The notes under the pieces: model-generated | What the model saw: the letters and a program-made list of their open reading frames with translations, nothing else | Databases searched by the model: none | What the model was told of the DNA's origin: nothing | Translations under genes and position numbers: made by a program | Source: Rosa chinensis | Taxonomy: Eukaryota; Streptophyta; Magnoliopsida; Rosales; Rosaceae | DNA: 64,000 nucleotides | NCBI RefSeq assembly: GCF_002994745.2 | Contig: NC_037092.1 | Coordinates: 26,641,001 to 26,705,000 of the forward strand | Reading direction: 5' to 3' | Shown: positions 23,126 through 33,869 of the stretch, in pieces | How the letters are laid out: the number at the start of each line of letters is the position of its first letter | Numbering within the stretch: the stretch's first letter is position 1

Positions 23126-26100
23126 TGTAACGTCCCGTATCTTAAATTAACCATTTACTAGTCATTTGGACGGTAAACGACAACTACTTCCACTTTTTAC
23201 TCTGTTTTGATACTTTTAGTGGCCCTAAAATTTGACTTTTTGTTCGGGTCAAAATTTGAGAAAATGTATCCATGAAAGTTGTAGAGGACGTTAAACCGAG
23301 CGCGTGCATATGTGGTACGTAAAAATCGGAGTTCGTATGCGAAAGTTATGAGCGAAATACGAAAGTTACTGTTTATAGTAAGTTTTTATAAAAGGTGGAA
23401 ACTACTGTGGTAAGTTTCCATTTTCAGAAACTTACCGAGCTCTTTCTCTCTCCTCTCCCTCCCTCATTTTCGCCGGTTTCTTCTTCCCCACAATTCTTCG
23501 CCGTCCGACCACCAACCGGCGGGCAGCCGGCCACCACGTGATCGCCTCTTCCCCCTTTTCACGCTGGTGCCCTTGGATTTCGGCAATTTGGCCGGAAAAC
23601 CTCGAATCAAAGCAAGGTTCCTCACGGGGGCAGTTTGACCTTTTCCTGCGATTCAGCCATTTCCGACCACCAAATTTGGACAGTAGGGGCGCCTCAAGCT
23701 GGTGATCATTTCCCCTAAGGCCATTCACTTCAATTTGCAGTGTGGAGGTCGAATCGACGATTGCAAATTCTAGGGTTCGGAGGTTTTTCTAGATTTTCTT
23801 CACCAGCTAATTTCGAGTGCTTTAAGGTAAAATTGAAATGCATTGTAGTTGAGAAAATTGTTGGGTCTGTTGTGATGTTGCTGCTGCCAAAATTTGGCGG
23901 CCATCGGAGGTGGTGGCCGCCGGCGTGTAGGGCCCATGCGCTGCCACTGTTGGTGGCGCGTGGAGGCGAGTAGGGTGGGTTTTTAATTCCTGTTTTAGCC
24001 CAATTAAATCCTATAAATGTTGTGGAGCTTGTATGTGGAGTTTGGTGGAAATTGAACGAGTTTTGTATCGATTGTGTAATTCCGAAGGTTGGGATGTCGA
24101 TCATTGAATTATGAGGATCCGACCGTCGGATTTCTCTCGGTTTTGCCCTAGAACCTTTAAACTAATGAGTTGGTATTAGGGGTGAAGTTGGATTAAATTG
24201 GAAAAGAAATTGGAAGTTTGATTTAGGGGGATAAGATATTAGAATCGTATTTAATTGCCGAATCGTTATTCACGAATTATATTTATGTACAGGGCAACGT
24301 ACCGAGCTATTGCTCGACGAAGGAACTCGTACGCGTGATCGCCTAAATAGTACTGTGAGTGGACTTTTGTTTTAAATAATGATGCATGCATTTATTTTGA
24401 AATTATTGATTTATTCAATTATCGTTTTATTTATTGAGCATAATATTTTGCTTTGGATTATAATTTTGACATTATTTTTCCATATGAATTTCGGTTGCGA
24501 ATCTATTATGCTCGGATTTGGATTTATGATTTATTTTCAATTATGATTCGTGTACATACCTCCAATAATATGGAGTATTTACTACATCACCAAGCATAAG
24601 TAACACCTACTTTGGGACATCCACAAGACATGGCAAGGCCCAACCGAGACATGCACCGTGTAGCCCTATGTTCAGGCTACGCGGCGGTATCCGGAAGTCG
24701 CAAATCCGACGTCGGGAAGCCACCTTTCCGCCCTTGCCAAGATGCCACCACAACATAGCTTTCTACATGTTAAATAGACTAGAATAGTAACTTTGCTTGT
24801 CCCACATCGAAGAACAAGTAAATGAGAGGCATTCCTTCATCTATAAAAGGAATGCCTCCTCCCACAACTCAACACATTCATTACATCTCTTGTAATCTTG
24901 TTAGGCCGCAAGGCTCGACACACACTAGTATAAGCTTTCAAGTGGACGTAGTCTCCCGCTCAGGCGGAGGCGAACCACTATACATCTCGTGTCAACTCTT
25001 TCTCTCTCTCTATCTCTTACTTATCGTTAATTAGATCCCCAACGGATCCAAACGTTAACAATTCGAAAATGGAATTTTGAGCCTTCGATAAGTATCTCCG
25101 ATATATGGCTTTTATTTGAAATATGATTTAAGTGATTTTTTTTGACGAATTATTTTCCGAGGTGATTTCCGGAAATTTATAATACATTTCTATTCGTTGA
25201 TATTGAGATTTCTAGAATATTTTTCGAAAATGGGATTTTCGATGGGATTATATTTATCGATCATTTCTCGCCTATTGGTTTATGAATTCGAGATTATTTT
25301 GGCGTGCGGGGCCACGTCGTTGGAATATGTCTTTTCTTGTGAGTTATTGGGGAAACCATACTGATTTTCGATTTTCGTATGATTTTAACCCACCATACCT
25401 GGGTCGTCATATTTATTGCTAGCTAGCCTATTAGTACTCCTCCCTGCTTACTATGTGTTCGTGGGTGAGTAGAGCAGAGCATGGGATGCTCCATAGTGTG
25501 GGACACTCCGACCCGAGCCTGGGAGGCTCCCTTACTTGTATGGTGAGAACTTCTTCCCCATATTTGATTGATACCTACCTTCAGCTAGCGGGGCTAGCTC
25601 GATTTCTTTTGACCAACGGGGCTGGAATTTTTTCACAAATTTTCGTGTTGCGAGAAACATGTTTTATCCACGTTGCATGCATCAAGGTTTTTATAAAAAA
25701 ATGAACATGTGGGAAAGTATTAAATCTTTACTTTCATTTGAATTATCATACTTATTTATTTTTGTCCACTCACTCTATCGTGTTTTAAATTACTTTCCCC
25801 TGGGCCATTCGGTTTCAAATGTCCAGTTTGCAGGCGAATTAGTAGAGGTCGGGTGTACATGGCATTTGAGGCATAGTTGTCACTACTTCCGCATTATAGG
25901 ATCTCCTGATCCTTTACCCTTCTTTTTATATATCCTTGTGTGTTAGTATTGCTCTGATAACCTTTGGGATTATTATTGTTAAGTTGTGTTTTGTGAAAGT
26001 GGAATTGATGGTAATTGGGAGCAGGGTGGCTCCAGGAGTATAAGGTTGGTTTGCTTGAAGTGTTTTGTGTGTTTTACAGGTTGTGGGTAGTCCACTTTCG

Positions 26101-26197
26101 GGGGAAGTTCTGCCAAATTCTTAGTAGAATTCCTTCTAAGGTGGGCCCCGCAGGGCCTCTTCGGGTTTCAGGGTGAAACCTGGGGCGGGTCCTGTCA
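23126..26197 (+). mobile_element. Tekay/Del-like LTR (contains a nested solo LTR)
   Basis: It starts TGTAACGTCCCG and ends GGGTCCTGTCA, and is followed 3 bp later by a tRNA-iMet primer site, so it is a 5' LTR. It has a CT-rich leader-like stretch at 23440-23470, the same plan as the LTR at 4169-7459. Net length without the nested solo LTR is about 2.56 kb. I could not find the partner LTR or a target duplication, so the element is truncated. ORFs at 23432-24104 fall in the LTR and show no known domain. Confidence 0.7.
24551..25060 (+). mobile_element. Solo LTR, Tat-like, TSD ATTCG
   Basis: 510 bp beginning TGTACATACCTCC and ending AACGTTAACA, flanked by a perfect duplication ATTCG (24546-24550 and 25061-25065). 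It shares TCCCACATCGAA and CTATAAAAGG with the Tat LTRs elsewhere in the window but is otherwise diverged. No primer site follows. It sits inside the Tekay-like LTR. Confidence 0.9.
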
Positions 26198-27530
26198 ACT
26201 TGGTATCAGAGCATTAGGTTGTCAGATTCTGTAGACTTGTTCCTATCTTGATATCGTATATGCTTGATATTACTCAGTACCTCACGAGTGATTGCTCGAC
26301 TGCAGTGGTTCCCCATCATATACTCTTCGATGTTGTTGTACTCATCAAGTGTGTACGGTATATGTCTAGTTGGTTTTCCTTTAGGTTCTATGCCTCTTGT
26401 ACGCCGATCTTATAGGGATTCCACTGCGTATCGGATTGTTTACATGTCTTGCACCTTTCTCTGATAATGGTAAAGTAAGGCTACTCTACAGATACGAGTT
26501 GAACTATGAAATATGATTCGAGGAAATGTTATGGTTATTCCTTCCTCAATACCGATAAGTATGTTGGGGCATAGTTTAAGGTGCGAGGCCGGAGTTTGAT
26601 TTTGTACTCGATGGTTTGAGATGAGTGCCCATTGTTTTGGGCTGTTGCTGAGTACTATAATTCCTTCAAAATCAGGATTGTTGTTAGAATTGGAATTAGT
26701 AATAATGATGGTTCTGACCTTGAACCGAGTTTGGGGAATGTGTTACTTGACACGATCGGCCTTGTAAGCGGCATGTGGAATATTACTGGAATTCGATGGA
26801 GATTCTTTGTGAATCTCATTGTTGGAAATCATTTATAGAGAATCAAGATTGAAATGTATCCCAAATGGACACCTTATGTCAGCATCATGTACGCATCGCC
26901 CTCCGGTAGACAACAGGGAAAATTAGAAAAATATTCTGGGTTGTTATGGCTAGAGGCTGTGTTTTTAAGTGACTATGGTCACTGATGTTGATAAGTGGGA
27001 AGTGATAACAATAAATGAGAATTGTAAGTAGAATGAGATTTTTTTTTTTTTTTTAAATTGTCAGTTTGGGTCGTTGACCTAACCAGGGTGTATGACCATA
27101 GTTTTGCTCGGAATAAAAGAAATTGATTTCAGATACCGCAACTTATAGTTTTGTCTTCTTGAGTCTTGGATGGTAACGAGTAAGGAGATGAACAAGAGTG
27201 GGCTTTTGAAGTTGATATGTGCTTGAAGTTCGAGAAATCTGAAGAATGCTTAAGGTTTTATAATAGAGTTATGACTTTGGTCGGTAAATAATTGGGAGAG
27301 TTGGAATCAACTCTTCGTATGTGATATTATGTAAATGGGTGTCATTGGTTATCCGCTTTTGAGTGAACAGTTACACATAAGATTGGGGAATAGCAGTAAT
27401 GACCTTGTTGGGTGTCCATAGAGGTTCGAACAGAATTACTATGTGAAACGGAATCTGATTATTATTGTTAAGTAGTGTTTTGATTTTGCAGTGTTGTTAT
27501 TTTTTGTTTGAGTGTTAGGGTTTCAAGCCT
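26198..27530 (+). mobile_element. Internal remnant of the Tekay-like element, with tRNA-iMet primer site
   Basis: The primer site TGGTATCAGAGC is at 26201-26212. The following 1.3 kb is AT-rich with short ORFs only and no gag or pol motif that I recognise. The right limit is uncertain; CACTA subterminal sequence is clear from about 27560. There is a T16-17 run near 27038. Confidence 0.55.
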
Positions 27531-28003
27531 CTTTGGACATGCCCTATCAATTTAGTCAAGGACTCGATCACACAACAGAAATTAAAAACAATGTGGTCTG
27601 AATGCATGAGTTTTAAATTTGGGATTTGTCTCGTGTTAACTTGACTTCCCCATTTGGCGAGTTGGAGAAAACTGGTGGTGGGAAATCTCCCTCCTTTTTG
27701 TCAAACTATTTGATTAGACCACAGTTATATTATTTCTCATCGTCTGATCAATACATGTTGGAGAAAAATTTGGGTTTCATTTCGGGTTTGGCACCACTAA
27801 CACGGTGGGAAACTTGCAGCTCAATTTTTTTGAGCGTCACACAACAGTTTTTATCTTAAATGTCTTCTGAACTAATTTGTAAGTCCCTATCACACAACAG
27901 CTCTTACAGAAAAGACGTCTAAAAAAAAAAATTTCAATCACACGACAGAAAATTGCATACTATCAGCTGAAAGGTGTCGTCTGAATCAATTTCTGTAGTA
28001 GTG

Positions 28004-28585
28004 ATAATATCTTGGAGGTCTACATAATAGACCCTAGTCGCTATATCTTCGAACCATGTAAAGATCATTGCTCTTCACGAAGTGGTTCGTGAATGTATAT
28101 GGGTTGGATCCATAATTAGCATGTTCAAACAATTGTGGTTTGAAGTCTACCACAGATAAGCCTACGAGCATTTAGGGTAATGTTGCTTGTTTTGAACAAA
28201 TAAAGCAAGACTACATCAAAAAAGACAACATCAAGGATAATCAGCAACAACAGACTCTCCTCAAAATCATAGTGAACTAGATTCGATCTGAGGATAGTGT
28301 GGCAGGCTTGCTCACTAAGTCATTGCCTAAATTTCACTTTCGAGAAACATGTTGGTAGCATCATTTGCGGAAGTTATCCGAACTCCCATGACTGTAGTCA
28401 CCAAGGGGAGATGCAGACATTAGGGGGAGATGTCTACATGTAAGGTCTTGAAACGTGAAGGGTGTGTTGTGCTTTTTTTCCCCTTCGACCGAGGTTATTT
28501 TTTGTCCCACAGGGTTTTTGTTACTCATCAAGGTTTTTAATGAGGCAACGAGAGGAGCACCACATTTGGGCGACACAAGGGGGAG
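28004..28585 (+). pseudogene. Ty1/Copia polyprotein, segment 4: RNase H end and 3' untranslated part
   Basis: This resumes the reading broken at 8342: SSNH near 28045 and HEVVRECIW near 28073 are RNase H landmarks. KKDNIKDNQQQQTLLKI lies near 28219-28270 and LLTKSLPKFHFRETCW at about 28308-28355, the usual C-terminus of this Copia type. The polypurine tract ACAAGGGGGAG is at 28575-28585. Confidence 0.85.
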
Positions 28586-28820
28586 TGTTCAAGTAAATCC
28601 AGAATATGTGTCTAGCCCAAACTCTAGGTTACTTAACCTAGTTGTAATAGGGTTATGAATTAGAGATATTCTCGGAGATATTCATAGACATCTGATTAAT
28701 TGTACGATAACTTCCTTGTACAACTCTGATTCTATGTCTTGTAATCCTGTATATAAAGAGGCATATATTATCAATGAAAGCACGACTCAATTCTCTCCAA
28801 ATTTCAGTTTTCCTTAAACA
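28586..28820 (+). repeat. 3' LTR of the Copia element
   Basis: About 235 bp from TGTTCAAG, directly after the polypurine tract, to TTAAACA. It contains TATATAAAGAGG near 28750. The matching 5' LTR is not in the window. The right end is set by the TG...CA rule and by resumption of F-box-like sequence. Confidence 0.75.
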
Positions 28821-28887
28821 CACATATATTTATTATATTCTTGCATCTACGCAAAAAATACTTCCTTCATCATAAGGAGGAGGAACC
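28821..28887 (-). pseudogene. F-box/FBA gene, segment 4 (most C-terminal piece visible)
   Basis: On the minus strand this reads PPPYDEGSIFCVDARI followed by stops. It continues the FBA reading (SWRNIYLVP) that ends at the MULE duplication at 47367. The match in frame and sense across an 18.5 kb insertion supports it. The rest of the gene should lie left of the Copia element, outside the window. Confidence 0.65.
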
Positions 28888-30128
28888 AAGGACTGAAAAA
28901 TCGATATCGCTCAAAATTTCCGCGATATTTCCCTTTTTTTAGGGTCTCGATATATATTTGACTTACCAAGAGAATATCGTGAGAAATATTCGAAATTTCA
29001 CGATATTTCCCGAAATATTTGAAACTTTCATGATATTTCTGAAAATATTCAAAATTTTCACAAAATTCCGAGATATCGCCACCTCTCACGATATGTGGCT
29101 CGTGAAAACTAGCGCTTGTCCTTATCCAATCTGACTAAACTGAGTAACATCTAAAGAAAAAAACTTTAAAAATTTATAGGAAGAGCTTTGAGTATTTTCT
29201 CTCCATGTTTATAAATCTTCTAATTATCTAATTTGCTAACTTGTAAACATTTGGCTCTATTAAAAAAAAAAAAAAATTTCTCTGTATTTCTATGGACCAT
29301 TTTCTACTTCTTTTTCTGTTTATTTAAAGACCGATGTTTTTTTTTAACATATCTATTTAATTGTAAAGGGAGGTTCTATTCATACCTCCAAAATTAGCAC
29401 TTGGACCTCCCTACTTAATAGACATCCAACTTACTTTTATGAATAACCAATATGCTATCTACACCTCCCTACTTTTCCCAAAATGCCCATTGTCTAATAA
29501 AATCTATAAAAGCCTTTTTATATTTTTTATTCTATTTATATCTCTAAAATTGGTAGTTGGACCTCCTTTAATTTTTGAACATTTCACAATCCTATTTCAA
29601 TTCCCTTTCAATTTTCAATTTTTGAACAAAAAGAATGAACAGTATGCGAGAATTGTAGGCTGCCTCTTATATATATATAGACACACACACATGCAGCGTA
29701 TATTTACATTACAGCATTTTACCACTTAATTTGCAAAGCTGAATCAACAATGTATGTACAACATTATATTATTTAGTTAATTAATTGATATTAACCTTGC
29801 ATTTGAGTGCAAGTCAGTACGTGGCTGATTGTATCATTGTATTAGTCCTTTTGAACACTGTACATAGCTGATTTCTGAACTATCAAAAATGGCCTCTAAT
29901 TACATGAACAAAATATATAATTGAGAAGCAAACTATAAACAAAAGGTCCCTAAACGAAATCCCAATAAAACCAAGCATCAAACTTCAAAACTCAAAAGAA
30001 AACTGGCAGAATAAGAAATTGAAAAACCAAAAATTTAAATGTCTACCAGTTCCATCATCCTTCAAAATTACATCAAAAAGTCAACGTCTACAAATTATAT
30101 AATCATTCAAAATTACATAAAATGCTAC

Positions 30129-31549
30129 TCAATCGTCAATTGTGAATGATTCAGGATATACTTTTCTTGGACAACACTCTTTGAAACGATTTAGGCGGTC
30201 CTGATATATAGAAGACAAATGTCGAACTTTGACGTCAGCATTTCTTTCCCAATTTGGTACAATATATGGCAAGGGATGTCCAAGAGACAATTTAAGCTAT
30301 ATAAAAAAAAAAAAAAAAAAAAACACAAGATAGTGAGCGTGTGAAAACACAAAAGAAGTTGGACAAAAAAGAAAATGTAGAGTAATGAAATATGGCATAC
30401 ATGCACAAAATGGTTTTTGTTCACATGGCCAATTCGAATCTCTTTGAGCTCATCGTTACTGAACTGCCCAATCTTGTGTTCTACTAGGGGGAGGAATGTT
30501 ATGCATTGCCCTTCTGATAGAAATATTACCACTACACCATAACATGTTGCAATTAAATGCCCCATTTCGGGAAAGTACATCCAATACTTTTCCGCTGCAT
30601 TTCCAGAGCCATAATGGTTAAGCGTCTACTGAACCTTCTCAACCTCAGTTCCACCAAAGAGAATTACATACAGTTCTAGCATACTATGCAACTCTTTTAA
30701 TAAATCCGTACGAACTTTGCGCCATGATTTCCGACCAAAACCCATTGCTGAAGCCACAACTCTATATCCACAATTGCCATCAGATTCAACATCATAGGCA
30801 CCTACAATATAAGGCTGCATCCCAACTCGAAATTGCAAATTATATTTATTCGTAAGGGCAAATCTAGTATCTTCTGGAATCTGTAAAGTGAGCACAAAAT
30901 TTTTGTTAGGATAAAAAGTGAAATATTAAATGTGCGGGAGAAAAAAAAAGGCATAAAAAAAAAGGCATTTGTACCTTAATTTTAGTTGTACAATCCTTAG
31001 GTTTCTTACTTGATGTAGAATTCCAAATTGATATAATAGGACCATGGGGAAAATCTTGACCAACTTCATAAACAGTAGGTGCCTGTGAGTGACTGTCAGG
31101 ACCTGAAAGAGTATTTTCAATCTCAAAGCCAGATGGCAAACGACGAGTACTAGTGTCAGTCTTGTGTGGACGCCCTTTCGTTTTTGCCCTCTCTACAGGT
31201 TCTGTTTGAAAAGTACTACCTGGATTCATCAACTCATCAATTTTTATCAATAAATGTCGTCTTTCTTCATCATTTTGCTGTTTAATCCATGTCTCTAATC
31301 GAAGCATATGTTGTTTTACCGGAACCTTTTCTTCAGTGTCATTATGCATGGCTTGATTGATACCCAACTGTCTCCAATGATTATGAACTGCATCAATAGG
31401 AATAGGCCGGTTGGAGCGTTTGTCTCATGCGCACAAGTTAAACCATGTGTAACGCGTATCACACAACCACAACAAGCGATATCTTTCTTCATTGAATCAG
31501 CCCTACAGTCGATGAAATTTAATGAATGAGTTAACATATGTAATTAAAA

Positions 31550-31587
<38 letters not shown>

Positions 31588-31739
31588 AAAAAAAAGAAGA
31601 AGACAAATTACTTATTAGCTTCACACACTATTTTGTTCAAGGCCGTGATAGACACATAACTTATTAACTCCTTCAAGTACTCATGCTTAAAATCATGTTA
31701 CAAAAAGCACCTACTTTTCTCAAAAGATGCCTTGATATC
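30129..31739 (-). pseudogene. MULE transposase gene, 3' part: SWIM zinc finger and OTU protease domain
   Basis: Exons on the minus strand: the end of exon 2 (31739-31612), reading ASFEKS and ELISYVSITALNKI; exon 3 (31502-30975) with the SWIM zinc motif CGC..RVTHGLTCAHE, a frameshift near 31415, then NHWRQLGI; exon 4 (30880-30401) with the OTU core DVESDGNCGYR holding the catalytic Asp and Cys, an in-frame TAG at 30626-30628 and the His motif NHFVH; exon 5 (30296-30129) ending in TGA. OTU domains are cysteine proteases that usually remove ubiquitin. Here the domain ends a transposase. Introns have GT/AG ends except as inferred from frame. The gene is dead, but its domain order is clear. Confidence 0.8.
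31552..31585. repeat. AT dinucleotide microsatellite
   Basis: About 17 AT units, in an intron of the MULE gene. Confidence 0.95.
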
Positions 31740-33562
31740 TTATTACAAGCATTTTTATGCGTGTAATTATATTTAAAACACTATAAATAAGTAATCCTCA
31801 TATTTATTAGTATGTAATTAATCCAACTTTTATTTATTTTGTAGAAAATAAGCGGAGCTGTGGAAACGAGAGAAAATTGTGCGAAATTAGAGCAAATTGG
31901 AGTTTCCGACAAAAGGACGAAATAGTTAATGTGGGTCAACCGTGGTCAACACCATTAAGGGCGCGGAATCCAATTGTCTCTGATATTATACGCGAAAGTG
32001 CATTGAGAAGAGAGAAGAAAGGAAATAAAAGGAAGAAGAAGAAGAGAGAAAGAAAGAAAAGAAAAGAAAAGAAAAGAAACAAAATTTTGAATTGTGCTGA
32101 CGTCATAATGACGTCAGCAGTGATGATATCATCAGCCTCCATCCTTTTCCTCCCCCGCCCCCCACGTGCTGCCTCTCTCTTCCTTTTTTTCATTTTTTCA
32201 TTTGTTTTCTTTTTCTTTTTTCCTCTCTTCCTCTCAATTTTGGACACATGTCCTTATCTCTCTTCTTTTCTCTCACAACCACATGCTCATATATTCCAAT
32301 TATCCCATTTTGGATGAGTTATCAGACCATACGCCAATTCCTCTCCCTCTATGAACAGTGCCGAAACACACCCACCTCCATTTTTATTATCCCTTCTCAT
32401 TTCTTTCACCCATCACCACTCACTCTCTTCTTCTCTCTAATTTTCATTTTTTTGGGACTCACTCAAGGCTTCAAGGGAATCATCATCAAGAGTACCACAC
32501 CTTAATTTGGGTAGTTGGGTGAAGAAATTGCTTGATTCATACTAGCTCATAGCTAGAAGTGACTAAGCTAACTCTCCCCTCTCTTCCTTATTATCTATTT
32601 CATAATTTTTATATACTTTTGTTGATGGATTCTTGTATGGGTAGTGAGTAGTTCAATTTTGGGAGTTAGGGTTGTGAAGCCCTAACTCATCTTGTATAAA
32701 TATTGATGCTTTAATTTTAATAAATGCAATTTTCATTGTGTATGCTCTAAATCCGAATGTATTGGTCCTTAGAAGCATGTTTCTAGGCTTTGTCATCCTT
32801 TGAAATTATGTTGTGGGCAATTGTGATGAATAGATTGATAAATTGACAACTTATTGGTCTTGTTGCATCTAGGATTTAAGTGTGGTAACCATTAGCTAGC
32901 TTAATTGTAGCTAAGCTTTCTTGGGTCTCTATTATCTTGCACTCTAGGCCTCTAATTTTAGATATTGCGGCCTTAACCAGCGTAATGCCTAAGTTAAAGA
33001 GCTGATTGTGGCCCTAACCGGCATAACCGATACACTGAAAGGATAATTGGTTTAGTAGCCTTGACCGGTACTAAATACGAGACTTAACACATATAGGAAA
33101 TGCATGCATTTGTGAAATTGGCATCGATGTTTACAAGATAGTTAGTGTGAATCACCCAACACTCCCATGTTCCCATTAATTTGAAAATCCAAATTTAATT
33201 TCTTGCTTGATAATTAGTTGTTTGCTTTTATTTTAGTTTGCATTTAATTTAGTTAATTCTCCATTCAAAACTCCCAAGCAAAATTCTACCTTCCATTGTG
33301 CATAACTCATTTGGGCTACAAGTTAGTGGCTTTGATTAGGCTTAGTGTGAGCGAAGCCGAGCATTGCCGAGGCTTGGTGCCTTGTGAATATTATTTTACT
33401 TTATTTTATTTTTATTTTTCATTGTATGCTTTTGAGTCACTCTAGCGCCAATTACCTTGGTTAGGTCCAACACCTAATCCCCGAGGTACGATAATCAAGG
33501 TTTTAATACTTCCCTTACTTGACAACGATTCGTACGCTTGCGAGAATTTATGAACCCAGTCA
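31740..33562 (+). repeat. 5' LTR of the Athila element
   Basis: 1,823 bp. Its second base is T where the 3' LTR has G. It contains a palindrome cluster at 32096-32134 that is missing from the 3' LTR. The long ORFs at 31877-32505 recur in the 3' LTR and are lysine- or phenylalanine-rich translations of purine/pyrimidine tracts, not genes. Confidence 0.93.
32096..32134. promoter_or_regulatory. Palindrome cluster with two TGACGTCA bZIP-type sites in the 5' LTR
   Basis: GCTGACGTCAT and its exact reverse complement are separated by one A (32096-32118), giving two perfect TGACGTCA octamers (32098-32105, 32109-32116). TGATGATATCATCA, another perfect palindrome, follows at 32121-32134. TGACG palindromes are known binding sites of plant bZIP (TGA/ATF-like) factors; binding here is inference. 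Confidence 0.6.
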
Positions 33563-33869
33563 ATGGCGCCGTTGCCAGGGATTGGGGTCTTCGGATCGTA
33601 TTCCCTTGGTAATTGGCATTTTGGGTCACTTTTAGCATACTTTTATTTTTATTTTTATTTTTATCTCTTGTTTCTTTGTTTAGTTGTTATTTTTTTATTT
33701 TGATTTTTCATTTCTTCGGTTAGTTTAGTCAAATTTAGTACTAGTTGTTTTTCATTCTCTTGTTACCCCTCTAATTACTTGTCAATTTTTCATGAGTTGA
33801 ATTGGAGCTTATCTTGCTTATATTTTGGTTATTGAGATACTCGATTTCTTATTGGTTCTTCGTAGGTAT

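Larger units (their letters stand above)
8343..28003. mobile_element. CACTA transposon (non-autonomous, Pack-type), host to several nested insertions
   Basis: The left end CACTAGTACAAAAATTGAAT and the right end, read inverted as CACTACTACAGAAATTGATT, are matching terminal inverted repeats that continue into TCAGACGAC. A 3-bp duplication ATA flanks the element (8340-8342 and 28004-28006), as CACTA transposases make. Subterminal repeats of CGTCTGA and GTTGTGTGA type lie in both orientations at 8343-8680 and 27540-28003. I find no TNPD/TNPA transposase. It carries fragments of cellular genes at 9887-10871 instead. Nested inside are a solo LTR with a non-autonomous retroelement (12488-21077) and a Tekay-like fragment (23126 to about 27530). 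The CACTA's own sequence is roughly 6.5-7 kb. Confidence 0.9.

Noticed and set aside
23432..24104. Opposed ORFs of 98 and 124 aa with gene-like CT-rich leader
   Set aside because: They lie within a Tekay-like LTR; no domain or conserved motif was seen.
23126..26197. Interpretation as a solo LTR
   Set aside because: A tRNA-iMet primer site follows 3 bp after the end, so an internal region was present; no 5-bp duplication was found.
31877..32505. 146-aa lysine-rich ORF, with a copy at 42518-42919
   Set aside because: It lies in the LTRs, translates a purine-rich tract, and its reading differs between the copies.
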